Source: Pseudomonas versuta (lineage in GTDB: Bacteria; Pseudomonadota; Gammaproteobacteria; Pseudomonadales; Pseudomonadaceae). From it: a DNA stretch of 64,000 nt. The notes under the pieces were generated by a model. It saw only the letters and a program-made list of their open reading frames with translations, was not told where the DNA came from and searched no databases. The stretch covers positions 4,353,501-4,417,500 of the forward strand of contig NZ_CP012676.1 in assembly GCF_001294575.1 (NCBI RefSeq), written 5' to 3'. The position numbers were made by a program, and so were the translations under genes. Shown in pieces: positions 48,841 to 58,462 of this stretch; within the stretch, counting starts at the first letter, position 1; each line of letters begins with the position of its first letter.

Positions 48841-50325
48841 TTACAGACGGTCGGGACCAGCGCCAAAGCGGGTCACCATCACGTTGATGAAGTCTTCGAG
48901 GGTCATGTTTTGACCATTGAAGTCCACTTCCCCTGCGGCGTAGTTGAGCGATGCCAGGATGTTGTTGCCATCCACTTTTGCCAGGCCGGTCTGTACCGCC
49001 ATGACGCCAGCCATTTCGCTGTTAGTGCTGGCCATCTTCTCGATGGTTTGCGGGTCAGTCTGGCCAGCCAGTTGCGCCTGTACAGCGGACAAGTCGGCGA
49101 TCATGGGTTTGGACAGCTGCAGCTTGGCATCCAGCGAGGTCAGCATTTGCTTGGTGACTTCGACCGGCGGTTGCTCAAACGAAGTCGGCTGAGCCAGGCT
49201 CACGGCCACGTTGAACTGGCTTTCGCCATTGGTGGTTTTGAGCGTGAGTTTTTCCAGCGCCAGCTGTGGCTTGGCCGCCAGCAGTTTTTCAACGTCGGCT
49301 TGCATCTGCGCTTGTTCTGCCGGGGTCAACTGCGCCACAGGCATTGTGCCGTCGGCTTGAGGCTGGAATTTGGTTTGATAGATCTGCAACAACGACTGCA
49401 TGGCCGGGATGTCCAGGCTGCTGGCGGTCATGACCATTTGCGCGCTGCCCACTGGCTTGTCGTCCAGTGTAATGTCGCCCACGGTGTAGGACAGGCGTCC
49501 CGACATCAGGCTGCCATTGGCTGAAGCCGAACCTGCGTATTCGAAGTTTTTGATCTTGGCCACAGATTGGCGTTCGCCAAAGGTCAACTGGCCCTCGCTC
49601 AGCTCCAGAATATTCTGGCCCAGGTAGAAGCCATAGGCGCTTTTAGTCAGGTCGCTGGCCAGGGTCAGACCATTGAGCTCGACGCGAACCGGCGGTTGCC
49701 CGGGCGTGGCGGCCTGAAGAATCAGATGGTCCATGTAGCCTTTGGCCTTGAGGTTTTTACCCTCGGCATCGGTCTGGCCATCCATGGTCAGCCCGGAGAA
49801 GCTGACATTGGAGTTCTCATCAATGGTGGCCTCAAGCGGCAGCAGTTCCATGTGCCCGTCAACCGAGCGGTTGTAGCCCAGGGTCACCTGCCCTTTGAGC
49901 GGCGACTGGTCCTTGGCTGCTGCGAACCATTTCTCAGTGAACGGGGTCTTTTCCAGCGCGTAATTGCTGGTCGCCATCACTGGCATCCACTTGAAGGTCT
50001 TGATGCGCGACCATGGCAACGGACCATGTTCGATGTTATCCACAAACAGCAGTTCTACCGGTTGGGCATCGGGGCCGGCGGAGTCATCCTGCAGGTTCAC
50101 CCGGTAGTGCGCAGTGCTGCTGTAGAGGTGGCGATCAAGAGAAACCAGTTCGATAGTGCCGTGGGTGGTGGTGCCTTGCAGCTGAGACGCCAGCTCCTTG
50201 TTGGCTTCCTGGATCGAGGTCTTGAGCACATCTTCGATCTTGGTGCCGGTGTACCACGCGCCTGCGGTGTTCAGGGCACCTGCAATAACAACAATCCCTA
50301 CCAGTACGCCTAATGGTTTATTCAT
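48841..50325 (-). CDS. YdgA family protein (DUF945)
   Basis: 494 residues. One N-terminal helix (about 5-22, LGVLVGIVVIAGALNTAGAW) anchors or exports a long repetitive beta-rich domain of the DUF945 family (GTIELVSLDRHLYSSTAHYRV, VSFSGLTMDGQTDAEGKNLKAKG, ELSEGQLTFGERQSVAKIKNFEY). E. coli YdgA is an inner-membrane or periplasmic protein of uncertain role. It stands alone between two long gaps. Confidence 0.88.
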   Translation of the reverse strand: MNKPLGVLVGIVVIAGALNTAGAWYTGTKIEDVLKTSIQEANKELASQLQGTTTHGTIELVSLDRHLYSSTAHYRVNLQDDSAGPDAQPVELLFVDNIEHGPLPWSRIKTFKWMPVMATSNYALEKTPFTEKWFAAAKDQSPLKGQVTLGYNRSVDGHMELLPLEATIDENSNVSFSGLTMDGQTDAEGKNLKAKGYMDHLILQAATPGQPPVRVELNGLTLASDLTKSAYGFYLGQNILELSEGQLTFGERQSVAKIKNFEYAGSASANGSLMSGRLSYTVGDITLDDKPVGSAQMVMTASSLDIPAMQSLLQIYQTKFQPQADGTMPVAQLTPAEQAQMQADVEKLLAAKPQLALEKLTLKTTNGESQFNVAVSLAQPTSFEQPPVEVTKQMLTSLDAKLQLSKPMIADLSAVQAQLAGQTDPQTIEKMASTNSEMAGVMAVQTGLAKVDGNNILASLNYAAGEVDFNGQNMTLEDFINVMVTRFGAGPDRL

Positions 50326-50463
50326 TAATTGACCCGTTCAATGTCCGTTGTGTTGAAAGATATGCGGTCTTTGGCAAGCCCGTCATAGGCCCAAAAGTGC
50401 CTGCAGGTTAACACCGGCAATGGATGGCCGCTGTTATTCAAGCAATAACAGGGGGGGTACAGG

Positions 50464-51099
50464 TCAGGCGTAACGCAGCTCCATTTCATCGAGTTGATGG
50501 TCGAAACTCTTGAGGCTGGCGCTCCAGGTGTACACCAGAACCTCCAGTTCGTGATCGACCGAGGTTTCTCCCGGGGAGTTGAAAGATATATCTGAATAAT
50601 CCAGCTGATATCGCTCGCGGGCCATGGCCGCCGCTACATCCGAAAGGGCGTGGGCGTGGTCGACCCATTCGCGCTCCTCAGACGCCAGCGCCTTGTCGAG
50701 TTTCAGGCATTGTAGTTTCAGGGCATCGAGGCTTTTTTCCAGCGGGGTACCGGTAAGTTCTCCCATGAACTCCTGGAAGGTGCGGCCCGGCTGCCAGTAA
50801 CTGCCCCAGAAATAGCGATCGAATACGGTCTCGACGCGGCGCAGCGCGACTTTGGTGTCCCAAATCACCACGCGCGTCAGGCCCCGCTCTGTTTGCCGCT
50901 GCTGGATTTTGCGGGTTTGTACGGACGCCCAGGCCACTACCACGATGGCCATTACGGCAATCAGGGCACTGGCGCTGTCGAGGAAGATCATGGCCTTGTC
51001 GATCTGGTGCGCCAGCATGATGCCGTAGAAGTAGGTTGCCGAAAGCAGCACCAGCGCTACGACCGCGCACCAAAAACCGGGAGCATATGGATTTTTCAT
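50464..51099 (-). CDS. Membrane protein of unknown function
   Basis: 211 residues from the ATG at 51099 (MKNPYAPGFW); an ATG five codons upstream at 51114 is also possible. Two N-terminal helices (about 9-30 and 43-65) precede a soluble helical part of about 140 residues with no recognisable motif (DTKVALRRVETVFDRYFWGSYW, LDALKLQCLKLDKAL). I do not recognise the family. Same strand as the efflux operon but separated by 108 bases. Confidence 0.72.
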   Translation of the reverse strand: MKNPYAPGFWCAVVALVLLSATYFYGIMLAHQIDKAMIFLDSASALIAVMAIVVVAWASVQTRKIQQRQTERGLTRVVIWDTKVALRRVETVFDRYFWGSYWQPGRTFQEFMGELTGTPLEKSLDALKLQCLKLDKALASEEREWVDHAHALSDVAAAMARERYQLDYSDISFNSPGETSVDHELEVLVYTWSASLKSFDHQLDEMELRYA

Positions 51100-51207
51100 T
51101 ATTAGTATTCCCATCAAGCACTGCCTGCGCGATGGGGAAGGACTTGAGACCCGCTAACGCCCTGAACCATCGTTGCGAAACCGCTACTTCAGAGCATAGC
51201 AACGCTG

Positions 51208-52653
51208 TCAGGGTTTCGCGTGTTTCGGGGCTTGCGCCTGTGCATTTTCCCAGCCGCCGCCCAGGGCCAGGAACAAGTCGATCTGGCTCATGGCAACCTG
51301 GGTATTGGCAGCCGCCAGTTGCGCTCGCACATCGGTGTAAGTACGCGTGGCCTGCAGGTCTGCAAGGAATGATTCACGCCCAGCCTGGAAGAACTGGTGG
51401 GTTTGCTCGGCAGCTGTTTTAGCCGAGTCTCCTGCCAGGGCCAGGGCATCACGACGCTCAAGCAAGGCGGTGTATTGCACGAGGCTGGTCTGGGTTTCGC
51501 GAATGGCGTTAAGCACCACGCCGTCAAATTTGGCCAGCGCCCCTTGGGTGACTGCCTCGGCCTCACGAATCCGGGCCCGCGAGCCGTTGGTCGGGATGGT
51601 CCAGCTCAGCAGCGGGCCAAAGCCCCAGCGGTTGGTCGGCGCAGTGCCCAGGTTTTCCAGCAGGCCCACGGTACCGACAGTCGCGCCAATGCTGATGTCC
51701 GGATACAGCGAGCCGGTAGCGACACCGATCTCGGCAGTTGCGGCTGCCAGATGACGTTCAGCCTGACGTACGTCCGGGCGACGCTTGAGCAGCGCCGCAC
51801 CGTCGCCCACGGGCAACAGTTGGGCGATGTGCGGCAGTTCTGCGCAGCTGGCAACGCCGGCAGGCAGTTGGTCGAGAGGTTTGGCAAGCAGCATCGACAG
51901 GCGGAACAACCCGGCCTGACGCAGTGCCTGGTATCGCGGAAGTTCGGCGCGCAATGATCTGAACTGGGTTTCCGAACGCGTAACCTCAGTTTCGTCGCCC
52001 CGGCCCGCATCGCGCAGACGCTGAGTCAGCTGAGTACTTTGCGATTGCAGTTGCAGCGACTCTTCAGCGATATGCTGCTCTTCGTTGGCCGCACAGACTT
52101 GCGTATAGGCGCGCACCACGTCGGCAACCACAGTGATACGGGCCGTATCAGCTGCTGCCTGGGTGGCATCGGCATTGGCCTGCGCCGCTTCGATACCGCG
52201 CTGCAATGTGCCCCACAGGTCAAATTGGTACGAGGTGCTGAGGCCAAGATCACCGACGTTGCCCACCGGGACCTTATCGGCCAGCAGGAACGCTTCACCG
52301 GACTCCTGAAGACGCTGGGCGCCCGCCTTCACCGAGCCGCTCCATCCACCTGCCGACTGCGCCTGCTCAACTTGAGCCCGTGCACGCGACAGGTTGGCTG
52401 CAGCCACACGCAGGTCTGTGTTGGAGGCCATGGCCTGGCGCACTAACTCGCTCAGTTTCGGGTCCTGGTAGAGCTTCCACCAGTCAGTGGGGACTGGCGC
52501 CGACACCACATTCGCGCCCTCACCCGCCAGTTCGCCCTGCAAATCAGGACGCTGCATGGCCGAATCCTTGGGCAAATGGTAATCAGGCCCTAGCATCTGG
52601 CAGCCAGACAGCAGCAAACCCAGCCCTACGGCTGCCAGGTGGACAGCTTTCAT
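51208..52653 (-). CDS. Outer-membrane efflux lipoprotein (NodT/OprM type)
   Basis: 481 residues, AGGAGA before the ATG. Lipoprotein signal peptide with lipobox LLSGC (C18), then the two repeated OEP domains of TolC-like channels (DWWKLYQDPKLSELVRQAMASNTDLRVAAANLSRARAQVE near the start). It forms the trimeric exit duct for the FUSC pump and adaptor encoded before it; its ATG overlaps the adaptor stop (ATGA). Confidence 0.93.
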   Translation of the reverse strand: MKAVHLAAVGLGLLLSGCQMLGPDYHLPKDSAMQRPDLQGELAGEGANVVSAPVPTDWWKLYQDPKLSELVRQAMASNTDLRVAAANLSRARAQVEQAQSAGGWSGSVKAGAQRLQESGEAFLLADKVPVGNVGDLGLSTSYQFDLWGTLQRGIEAAQANADATQAAADTARITVVADVVRAYTQVCAANEEQHIAEESLQLQSQSTQLTQRLRDAGRGDETEVTRSETQFRSLRAELPRYQALRQAGLFRLSMLLAKPLDQLPAGVASCAELPHIAQLLPVGDGAALLKRRPDVRQAERHLAAATAEIGVATGSLYPDISIGATVGTVGLLENLGTAPTNRWGFGPLLSWTIPTNGSRARIREAEAVTQGALAKFDGVVLNAIRETQTSLVQYTALLERRDALALAGDSAKTAAEQTHQFFQAGRESFLADLQATRTYTDVRAQLAAANTQVAMSQIDLFLALGGGWENAQAQAPKHAKP

Positions 52654-53552
52654 TGCGCAGTCTCCTGTGCAGGTTTGTCTTTGGGGGAGTCCGGGATGAT
52701 CGATACGGTCGCGGTACGCCCGGCGATCATGCGGAAATCGGCTGGCACCTCATCAAACACGATGCGCACGGGAATCCGCTGTGCCAGGCGCACCCAGCTG
52801 AATGCCGGGTTGACGTTGGGCAGCAGGTTCTGGCCGCTGGTGCGGTCGCGGTCTTCGATACCCGCCACGATGCTTTCGACATGGCCGCGCAAGCGCGCAT
52901 TGTCGCCGATCACGCGGATATCAACGCTCTGGCCGACATGGATGCCGTCCAGTTTGGTTTCTTCAAAATAGCCGTCGATATGGAACGAGCCGCTGTCGAC
53001 AATCGACAGCACGGGCTTGCCGGCCGTGACGAACTCATTAACCCGAGGGGCACGATCGTTGACATAGCCATCCACCGGGCTGCGCACGACGGTGCGATCC
53101 AGGTTGAGCTGGGCGCTGTCCACGGCGACTTCGGCTTCAGTCAGTGCTGACTGCGCGCGCAGTTCTCGCGACTGGCTTTCTTCCAGCTGCTCGCGGGCAA
53201 CCAGGTTGCCTAACCCCCGGTTACGTTTGCTTTCGCGCTGGGCCTGGGCCAGCGTCTCCTTACGATCGGCAACCACCGCCTGGGCCTGGCGCAAGGCCAG
53301 CCGGAAACGATCCTGATCGATGATGAACAACACCTGGTCACGGGTGACCGGCTGGTTGTCACGCACATCCACTTGCTTGATCAGGCCAGACACGTCGGGG
53401 GCAATTTGCACCACATCGGCGCGGATATGCCCGTCGCGGGTCCAGGGGGCAAACATGTAATACATGGTCATGCGCCAGACCACGACGCAGGCAAACGCCA
53501 CCACCAACAAGGTGAGAACGACACGGCCCAGGGTCAATAAAGGTTTTTTCAT
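52650..53552 (-). CDS. Periplasmic adaptor (HlyD/AaeA-like)
   Basis: 300 residues. An N-terminal helix (about 10-30) anchors it; then a biotinyl-lipoyl half (GHIRADVVQIAPDVSGLIKQVDVRDNQPV), a long helical hairpin (RLALRQAQAVVADRKETLAQAQRESKRN), the second lipoyl half (VVRSPVDGYVND) and a beta-barrel domain. It bridges the FUSC protein to the outer-membrane channel. Resembles AaeA of the p-hydroxybenzoate efflux pump. Overlaps DUF1656 by ATGA. Confidence 0.93.
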   Translation of the reverse strand: MKKPLLTLGRVVLTLLVVAFACVVVWRMTMYYMFAPWTRDGHIRADVVQIAPDVSGLIKQVDVRDNQPVTRDQVLFIIDQDRFRLALRQAQAVVADRKETLAQAQRESKRNRGLGNLVAREQLEESQSRELRAQSALTEAEVAVDSAQLNLDRTVVRSPVDGYVNDRAPRVNEFVTAGKPVLSIVDSGSFHIDGYFEETKLDGIHVGQSVDIRVIGDNARLRGHVESIVAGIEDRDRTSGQNLLPNVNPAFSWVRLAQRIPVRIVFDEVPADFRMIAGRTATVSIIPDSPKDKPAQETAQ

Positions 53553-53758
53553 GTCATTAGATATCGACTAAACGAATCCACAACGCCGAGTAGCAAAGCG
53601 TAGAGACCGACGTTGAATAAAGCCCGGTGCCAGACCAGGCGGTAAAAGTGCACGCGCGTAAGTAGCGCGTGAACCAGCAAAAACAGTAAGTACGTAATAC
53701 CCATCAACACCAGAAGCGTGGGCAGAAACACCCCGCTGATATCTACGTCACCGATCAT
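53549..53758 (-). CDS. DUF1656 small membrane protein (AaeX-like)
   Basis: 69 residues with two helices (LPTLLVLMGITYLLFLLVHALL and ALFNVGLYALLLGVVDSF). It begins with MIGDVDISGVFLP, typical of DUF1656. Found between FUSC and adaptor genes as AaeX in E. coli. Role unknown. Start and stop overlap both neighbours by 4 bases. Confidence 0.92.
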   Translation of the reverse strand: MIGDVDISGVFLPTLLVLMGITYLLFLLVHALLTRVHFYRLVWHRALFNVGLYALLLGVVDSFSRYLMT

Positions 53759-55845
53759 AGCGGCGCTCCGTCAATGCCATGGGCATGGGACTGTGGCATG
53801 TCGTGTTCATCAACGATGAACTCCACACCCGGTAACAGGGACAAGCGCAAGCCGCTCAAGGCGTGGAGCAGGTGCACCCGCGCTTCGCCCTCGTCTTGCA
53901 GGTCATGCACGTTCAGCGCGCGACGGGTGCGGTCCATGGTCATTTGCAGGCCATTGGGTATTGGCAGACGCTCACCGGCCTTGAGGCAGGCACTGAAGTA
54001 TTCACCCACTTCACTGACCACCTGGCGTAGCAAGCGTTGCCGCTCGCCGGTTACCCGTGGCGAATAGGCCAGCAAATCCAGGAGATTAAGTGCAACTCGC
54101 AAGTCTCGCAGGGCACTGCCGGTGTCCTGCCCGGTCATCGCCAGACGCGGCAAGTGCTGCATCAGGCGATCAAGCATTTGCGCGCCCATGTGCCGGTGCT
54201 CGGCCAGGGTGGCCGGCTGGGTGAGCGAGACGATATCGCCCCAGCTGAAACGCGTCAGACGTTTGGACGCCAGCTCGGCACCGAACGGGCGGGCTATCAG
54301 GGTCCAGACGAAGGCAAACAGCAGGCCGATGGGACCGGCCAGGTTGGCGTTGATGAACATCATGAAATCTGCGTCGTAGGCACCCTGAATGCTGATAAAT
54401 GAGGCGGTGTTGACGATGGTCAGCAAGGTCCCCAGATAAAAACGCGGTTGCACTGTCAGTGTGCCGACACAGATAAAGGGCACCGCGAAAGCCAGCACCA
54501 GCATCGGAAAATCGTGCAGGTTGGGCAGGATCACAAACAGGTACAGGCTGGCGAACAAGACCGACAGCGAGGTCCAGAAAAAGAACCGGTAGATCTGCGG
54601 GGCCGGGTCGTCCATCGAGGCAAAAAAACTACAGGCCACGGCCGCCAGAATCACGGCGCTGGCGCCGTCGGTCCAGCCGAGCAGGATCCACAACACACAG
54701 GCAACGACAATCGCAGTGACCGTGGAAAATGCGGAGTAAAGCATCAGCCCGCGATCGAGAAAGGGGGTCAGCCGGCCCAGGCGCCAATGCCGGTAAACCG
54801 CGCGCCAGGGATCTTGGCTGCCGGTTGCAATCGCCTGTTGCAGACTGCGGCAGTCTTGCCACAAATCGATCCACTCGCCCAGCCGATAGAGCGCATTGGA
54901 GAACACCAGATGGCGTCGGTCATCCAGCGCCTCTGCACTGGGCTGCAGGAGTTCGAGCTCATGGCGCAAGGCCTTCCAGGTCTCGACCGGGGCACCTTCG
55001 CGCGTGCTGTCGAGCCAGTCCCGGGTTTTCGCGAGCAGGGGCATTATTTTGTCCACCTGCTCGGGGGTGCGACGCTCCAGGGCATAAAGTGCATCGTCCA
55101 GTGCGTCTACCACCGGCAGCAGGTTAATCATGCGCCCGCGCAGTTCTTTGGTGTTGCGTACGGTCTGCGGCAAAGCACCTTCGTGGGGCAGTTGACCGAT
55201 CATCAGTTCCAGACTGTTGAAGGTCGCCACCATGGATGAGCGCAGGCCGCTGGCTTTGCTCGGCTCCACATCGCGGGCCAGAAAGTGTTTGCTGTAGTTG
55301 GCCGCATCGTCAAACCACTTGGCCGCCGAGTCGACAAATACCGGCGCCAGACGCCGGGGCCAGAACATGCTGCCCACCACTGCGGCGCAGACAATTCCGA
55401 GCATGATTTCTTCGGTACGCGAGACTGCGATGTCGAATACGTTGAGCGGGTTGTCCACTATGGGCAACGCAATCATGGGCATGGTGTAGCCAGCAAGCAT
55501 GAAGATGTAGCTGTTTGCCGTGCGCAGGTGCAGCGACAGAAACAGCAGGATGCCGGTCCAGAGTGCGATCACCAGCACCAGTAAAAACGGGGTCTGGACA
55601 AACAGCGGCACAAAGAACACGGCCGCCGCAGCCCCCAGCAATGTGCCCAGGGCACGGTAGACGGCTTTAGAACTGGTGGGGCCGACGAAGGGGCTGGAGA
55701 CGATGTAGACCGTGGCCATAGCCCAATAGGGACGGGGCATTTCCATTAACAGGGCGATATACAGCGCAATCATTGAGGCGGCAAAAGTGCGCACGCCATA
55801 GAACCAGTCGCGGGCGGGCGGCATGCTGCTGAAAAAACCGTTCAA
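53755..55845 (-). CDS. FUSC-family efflux pump (AaeB-like)
   Basis: 696 residues from a TTG at 55845 that overlaps the marR stop and has GGAG 8 bases upstream; an ATG seven codons later is the alternative. Two sets of about five to six helices (from RTFAASMIALYIALLMEMPRPYWAMATVYIV and from LMLYSAFSTVTAIVVACVLWILLGWTDG), each followed by a cytoplasmic helical domain. The family exports aromatic carboxylic acids; the operon layout equals aaeXAB plus an outer-membrane channel. Substrate is inferred. Confidence 0.93.
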   Translation of the reverse strand: MNGFFSSMPPARDWFYGVRTFAASMIALYIALLMEMPRPYWAMATVYIVSSPFVGPTSSKAVYRALGTLLGAAAAVFFVPLFVQTPFLLVLVIALWTGILLFLSLHLRTANSYIFMLAGYTMPMIALPIVDNPLNVFDIAVSRTEEIMLGIVCAAVVGSMFWPRRLAPVFVDSAAKWFDDAANYSKHFLARDVEPSKASGLRSSMVATFNSLELMIGQLPHEGALPQTVRNTKELRGRMINLLPVVDALDDALYALERRTPEQVDKIMPLLAKTRDWLDSTREGAPVETWKALRHELELLQPSAEALDDRRHLVFSNALYRLGEWIDLWQDCRSLQQAIATGSQDPWRAVYRHWRLGRLTPFLDRGLMLYSAFSTVTAIVVACVLWILLGWTDGASAVILAAVACSFFASMDDPAPQIYRFFFWTSLSVLFASLYLFVILPNLHDFPMLVLAFAVPFICVGTLTVQPRFYLGTLLTIVNTASFISIQGAYDADFMMFINANLAGPIGLLFAFVWTLIARPFGAELASKRLTRFSWGDIVSLTQPATLAEHRHMGAQMLDRLMQHLPRLAMTGQDTGSALRDLRVALNLLDLLAYSPRVTGERQRLLRQVVSEVGEYFSACLKAGERLPIPNGLQMTMDRTRRALNVHDLQDEGEARVHLLHALSGLRLSLLPGVEFIVDEHDMPQSHAHGIDGAPL

Positions 55846-56300
55846 GAAGCGGCTCCATCAGGCAATTGGCCGGCGGCCTCGAAAGCCTTGATTACGCGCA
55901 ATGCGGCTTCCTGGTCTGCCACTGAAACCCCCGCCAGCGCTGTACGCCTGAGCTGTACAAGCTGCGCCTCAATCGACTGTACCAACGAACGCCCGGTGTC
56001 AGTCAGGCTCAGGGTTTTTGCCCGGCGATCGCTGGCGTCTTCATGACGCAGCACGTACCCGGCCTTGCACATCTGATCCAGCAAGCGCACCAGTGACGGG
56101 CTTTCCATCCCGGCGGCCTGAGCCACGGTGACCTGGCGCACGCCTTCTCCCAGACGGCCGATAATCAGCAGCGGCATGGCGCAGGCTTCGGAAATTCCGT
56201 AGTTGACCAGCGTGGCCTGGCAGACGCGACGCCAGTGGCGAGTCGCAACCACCATACCGGTGCTGATGCTCATTTGGAGTAAATCGAGAGTGTCAGGCAA
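55842..56300 (-). CDS. MarR-family regulator of the efflux operon
   Basis: 152 residues if read from the TTG at 56300; an ATG at 56273 (nine codons in) is an alternative, and neither has a good ribosome site. The winged helix shows TVAQAAGMESPSLVRLLDQMCKAGYVLRHEDASDRRAKTLSLTDTG, with the wing DRRAKTLSLT typical of MarR. It heads the five-gene operon and overlaps the FUSC gene by 4 bases. A palindrome just upstream is its likely operator, so an aromatic acid may release it and induce the pump. Confidence 0.9.
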   Translation of the reverse strand: MPDTLDLLQMSISTGMVVATRHWRRVCQATLVNYGISEACAMPLLIIGRLGEGVRQVTVAQAAGMESPSLVRLLDQMCKAGYVLRHEDASDRRAKTLSLTDTGRSLVQSIEAQLVQLRRTALAGVSVADQEAALRVIKAFEAAGQLPDGAAS

Positions 56301-56315
56301 GAGGCATCACATAAT

Positions 56316-56329
56316 GTTAGTTTGCTAAC
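56316..56329. promoter_or_regulatory. Putative MarR operator
   Basis: GTTAG-TTTG-CTAAC, perfect 5-base arms, 15 bases from the regulator start. On the minus strand TTGACT (plus 56358-56363) and an AATATT about 18 bases on could form the promoter, with the palindrome directly after the -10, where a bound repressor would block transcription. Confidence 0.6.
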
Positions 56330-56373
56330 TATTAATATTGCGCGGGCAAATGCTCTCAGTCAAGTGTTGCAAT

Positions 56374-56631
56374 TTAATTCTGCTTACCGGTGACCGGTTT
56401 TGTGCGCAGCATCAGATTCAATTGATCAACGACCTCTGCCCAGTCGGCATCTTCATTTATTTCATCGCGCAAGAAAGCCGCTTGTGCCGGCGTCCAGAAA
56501 AACGCCTCGTGTAACTTCAGCTCCGGTTTGAGCGGTGAGTGCGAAGAGACAAATTTCTCTATATCTGCAGGCTCGGACGGCAGGCCCAGCTGCTTGAACA
56601 ATGAGGGAAGGCTATGGGTGGGTGCTTGCAT
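56374..56631 (-). CDS. DUF2789 family protein
   Basis: 85 residues. Short helical protein with SLPSLFKQLGLPSEPADIEKFV and LHEAFFWTPAQAAFLRDEINEDADWAEVVDQLNLML, characteristic of DUF2789. No known function. Its start lies 20 bases inside the end of the glycosyltransferase gene, so translation is probably coupled. Confidence 0.9.
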   Translation of the reverse strand: MQAPTHSLPSLFKQLGLPSEPADIEKFVSSHSPLKPELKLHEAFFWTPAQAAFLRDEINEDADWAEVVDQLNLMLRTKPVTGKQN

Positions 56632-58225
56632 CAGAGAAACTCCGGTCAGGGTGGACGCATGCGGCGCCCGCGCAGGTCAAATATAGTCGAGCCTGCGTGT
56701 CATCGACGGTTAAGTCCTGAGCTTTGTACCAACCCCGCGGAATCGGGGCAAAGTCGTCCGGTTGCACCTTGCTGCTGATTAACCAGATACGCCCCGTACC
56801 CGCAGGCAGATCCGTCAGATGGTCGACGTAGATTTTTGCGCCATTGGCGTTCACCAGCGTGCCAAAACCGTAATTGTTCGGCCGCCCTGATGAACCATCC
56901 TCCAGCGGCGGCGTGTAGAGCATGGGTACAGAACCAGTCTTGTTGTAATAGACGTAGCTGAAGTACCAGAACAGATCACTGACGACAATTCGGTCGCCCG
57001 GCAAAAACTGCTGATTAACGTGTTCAACCAAACGGTCGAAATGATCGGCATCGCTGGTGAAGTTACTGCGTAAACCCGCCATCTCGGTACCGACAAACAG
57101 CGTCAACAGCATGATGGCCAATGCGCGCCGGTGTTTGAACAAACGATCGACCGCTAGCGCAACAATCAGCGGCAAGCCCAGCGCAGCAAACATCACATAG
57201 CGCTCGATGAACAGCGGCGAGACAAACGAGATGGCGTAAATGGCCAGGATCGGCAGCAGGGTGTAGATCACGATCAGCCGCGTGAATCTGTGCGGCGTTG
57301 AATCGCGCACAGCCATCCATACCGCTGCGGCAAACAGCGCAATCGGGCCCAGCCAGAACAATGGCCAGGGAAGGTTGTCGCCTTCGTCCTGAATCAGAAG
57401 CTGCCATGTCATGGCCGGTAGAGAGCGGGCATCGACCGCAGGCTCCCAGCCTACATCTCCCCCGCTCTTGAGTTCATCCATGTGTTGCATCAGGTTTAAC
57501 AGCCCCGGTAGCCAGGGCAGGAACAAGAGCAAGATGCAGGCATTGGCAAGCCACCACGCAGGGCGTTTGATCAACCCACCGGTACTGCGCACGCTCAACA
57601 ACAGGTACAGCCAGTGGGCGATCACGCAAAAGGCTGTGAAGTAATGGGTATAAAACGCCGCCGCCATCAGCACGCTGTAGACAACCGGATAGCGGTTTTT
57701 ATGCGGTGCTTTAACCCAGTAAACCAGGGCAATCGTCGCCCCTATCAGCCATAACCCCATGAGTGAGTACATCCTCACTTCCTGGCTATAGCGCACCGCG
57801 GTCGGTAACAACGCCAGAAGCAGGCCGGCCAGCAACGCGGCTCTCTGGGTAGCGATCAGGCGCACTAGCCACATGCCCAACAACACAGTCGCGGCACCGG
57901 GCAAGACACTGAGGGTGCGAATCGACACGAGGCTGTCGCCGAACAGCGCCATCCAGCCGTGCAACAGCATGAAGTACAACGGCGGATGCACATCATGTGC
58001 GGCGTGCAGCCAGATGCCAGCGAACGAGTAATCGCTCAGCATCAGGCTTGAGCCTTCATCACACCAGATCGCAGAAGAGGTGGAGCCATAGAAGCGCATC
58101 GCGCAGGCCAACAACAAAATGGCCCATACCCACGGCTGAAGAAGCAATCTGGCCAGTAGGTTGTGAGGCGATTCAAGGACGTGAAGCATTGTTTGGTCCA
58201 CACCTTTATTACTGAGTACGCCCAT
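56612..58225 (-). CDS. GT39-family membrane glycosyltransferase
   Basis: 537 residues from the ATG at 58225; the ATG at 58189 (12 codons in) is possible. About ten helices with a first periplasmic loop bearing the acidic pair in WCDEGSSLMLSD and the segment HAAHDVHPPLYFMLLHGWMALFGDS, typical of PMT/ArnT-like enzymes (PMT_2 family) that move a sugar from a polyprenyl carrier onto lipid or protein. The C-terminal 120 residues are soluble and periplasmic. Acceptor and sugar unknown. Downstream DUF2789 overlaps. Confidence 0.88.
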   Translation of the reverse strand: MGVLSNKGVDQTMLHVLESPHNLLARLLLQPWVWAILLLACAMRFYGSTSSAIWCDEGSSLMLSDYSFAGIWLHAAHDVHPPLYFMLLHGWMALFGDSLVSIRTLSVLPGAATVLLGMWLVRLIATQRAALLAGLLLALLPTAVRYSQEVRMYSLMGLWLIGATIALVYWVKAPHKNRYPVVYSVLMAAAFYTHYFTAFCVIAHWLYLLLSVRSTGGLIKRPAWWLANACILLLFLPWLPGLLNLMQHMDELKSGGDVGWEPAVDARSLPAMTWQLLIQDEGDNLPWPLFWLGPIALFAAAVWMAVRDSTPHRFTRLIVIYTLLPILAIYAISFVSPLFIERYVMFAALGLPLIVALAVDRLFKHRRALAIMLLTLFVGTEMAGLRSNFTSDADHFDRLVEHVNQQFLPGDRIVVSDLFWYFSYVYYNKTGSVPMLYTPPLEDGSSGRPNNYGFGTLVNANGAKIYVDHLTDLPAGTGRIWLISSKVQPDDFAPIPRGWYKAQDLTVDDTQARLYLTCAGAACVHPDRSFSDASTHP

Positions 58226-58385
58226 CCTTCACCTGCAACTGCGTATTGAGGCTGCACGTGGGCAGCTGGAACTCCGGCGATTGTAGGGCAAGGGGCAGGC
58301 GTGTGGTGGGGCCTGATACAAGAAAAGAAACTGGCACAATGAAATCACCCACTCGCAGTCGCGCTAAACTAACTCGTAACATGGT

Positions 58386-58428
58386 TTGACAAGGATCAGG
58401 TCAGTACCTAGCTTTTAATTGGATCCAA
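58386..58428 (+). promoter_or_regulatory. Promoter and operator of the GntR regulator gene
   Basis: TTGACA at 58386-58391, 17 bases, then TAGCTT (58409-58414) as a weak -10, and a perfect 10-base palindrome TTGGATCCAA at 58419-58428 at the expected transcription start. The palindrome equals the core of known FCD-type GntR sites such as the VanR site ATTGGATCCAAT. It sits 34 bases before the gene, so autorepression is likely. Confidence 0.62.
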
Positions 58429-58462
58429 ATTAACGTCCTGAACCGCCGTAGGTAGCATCAAC

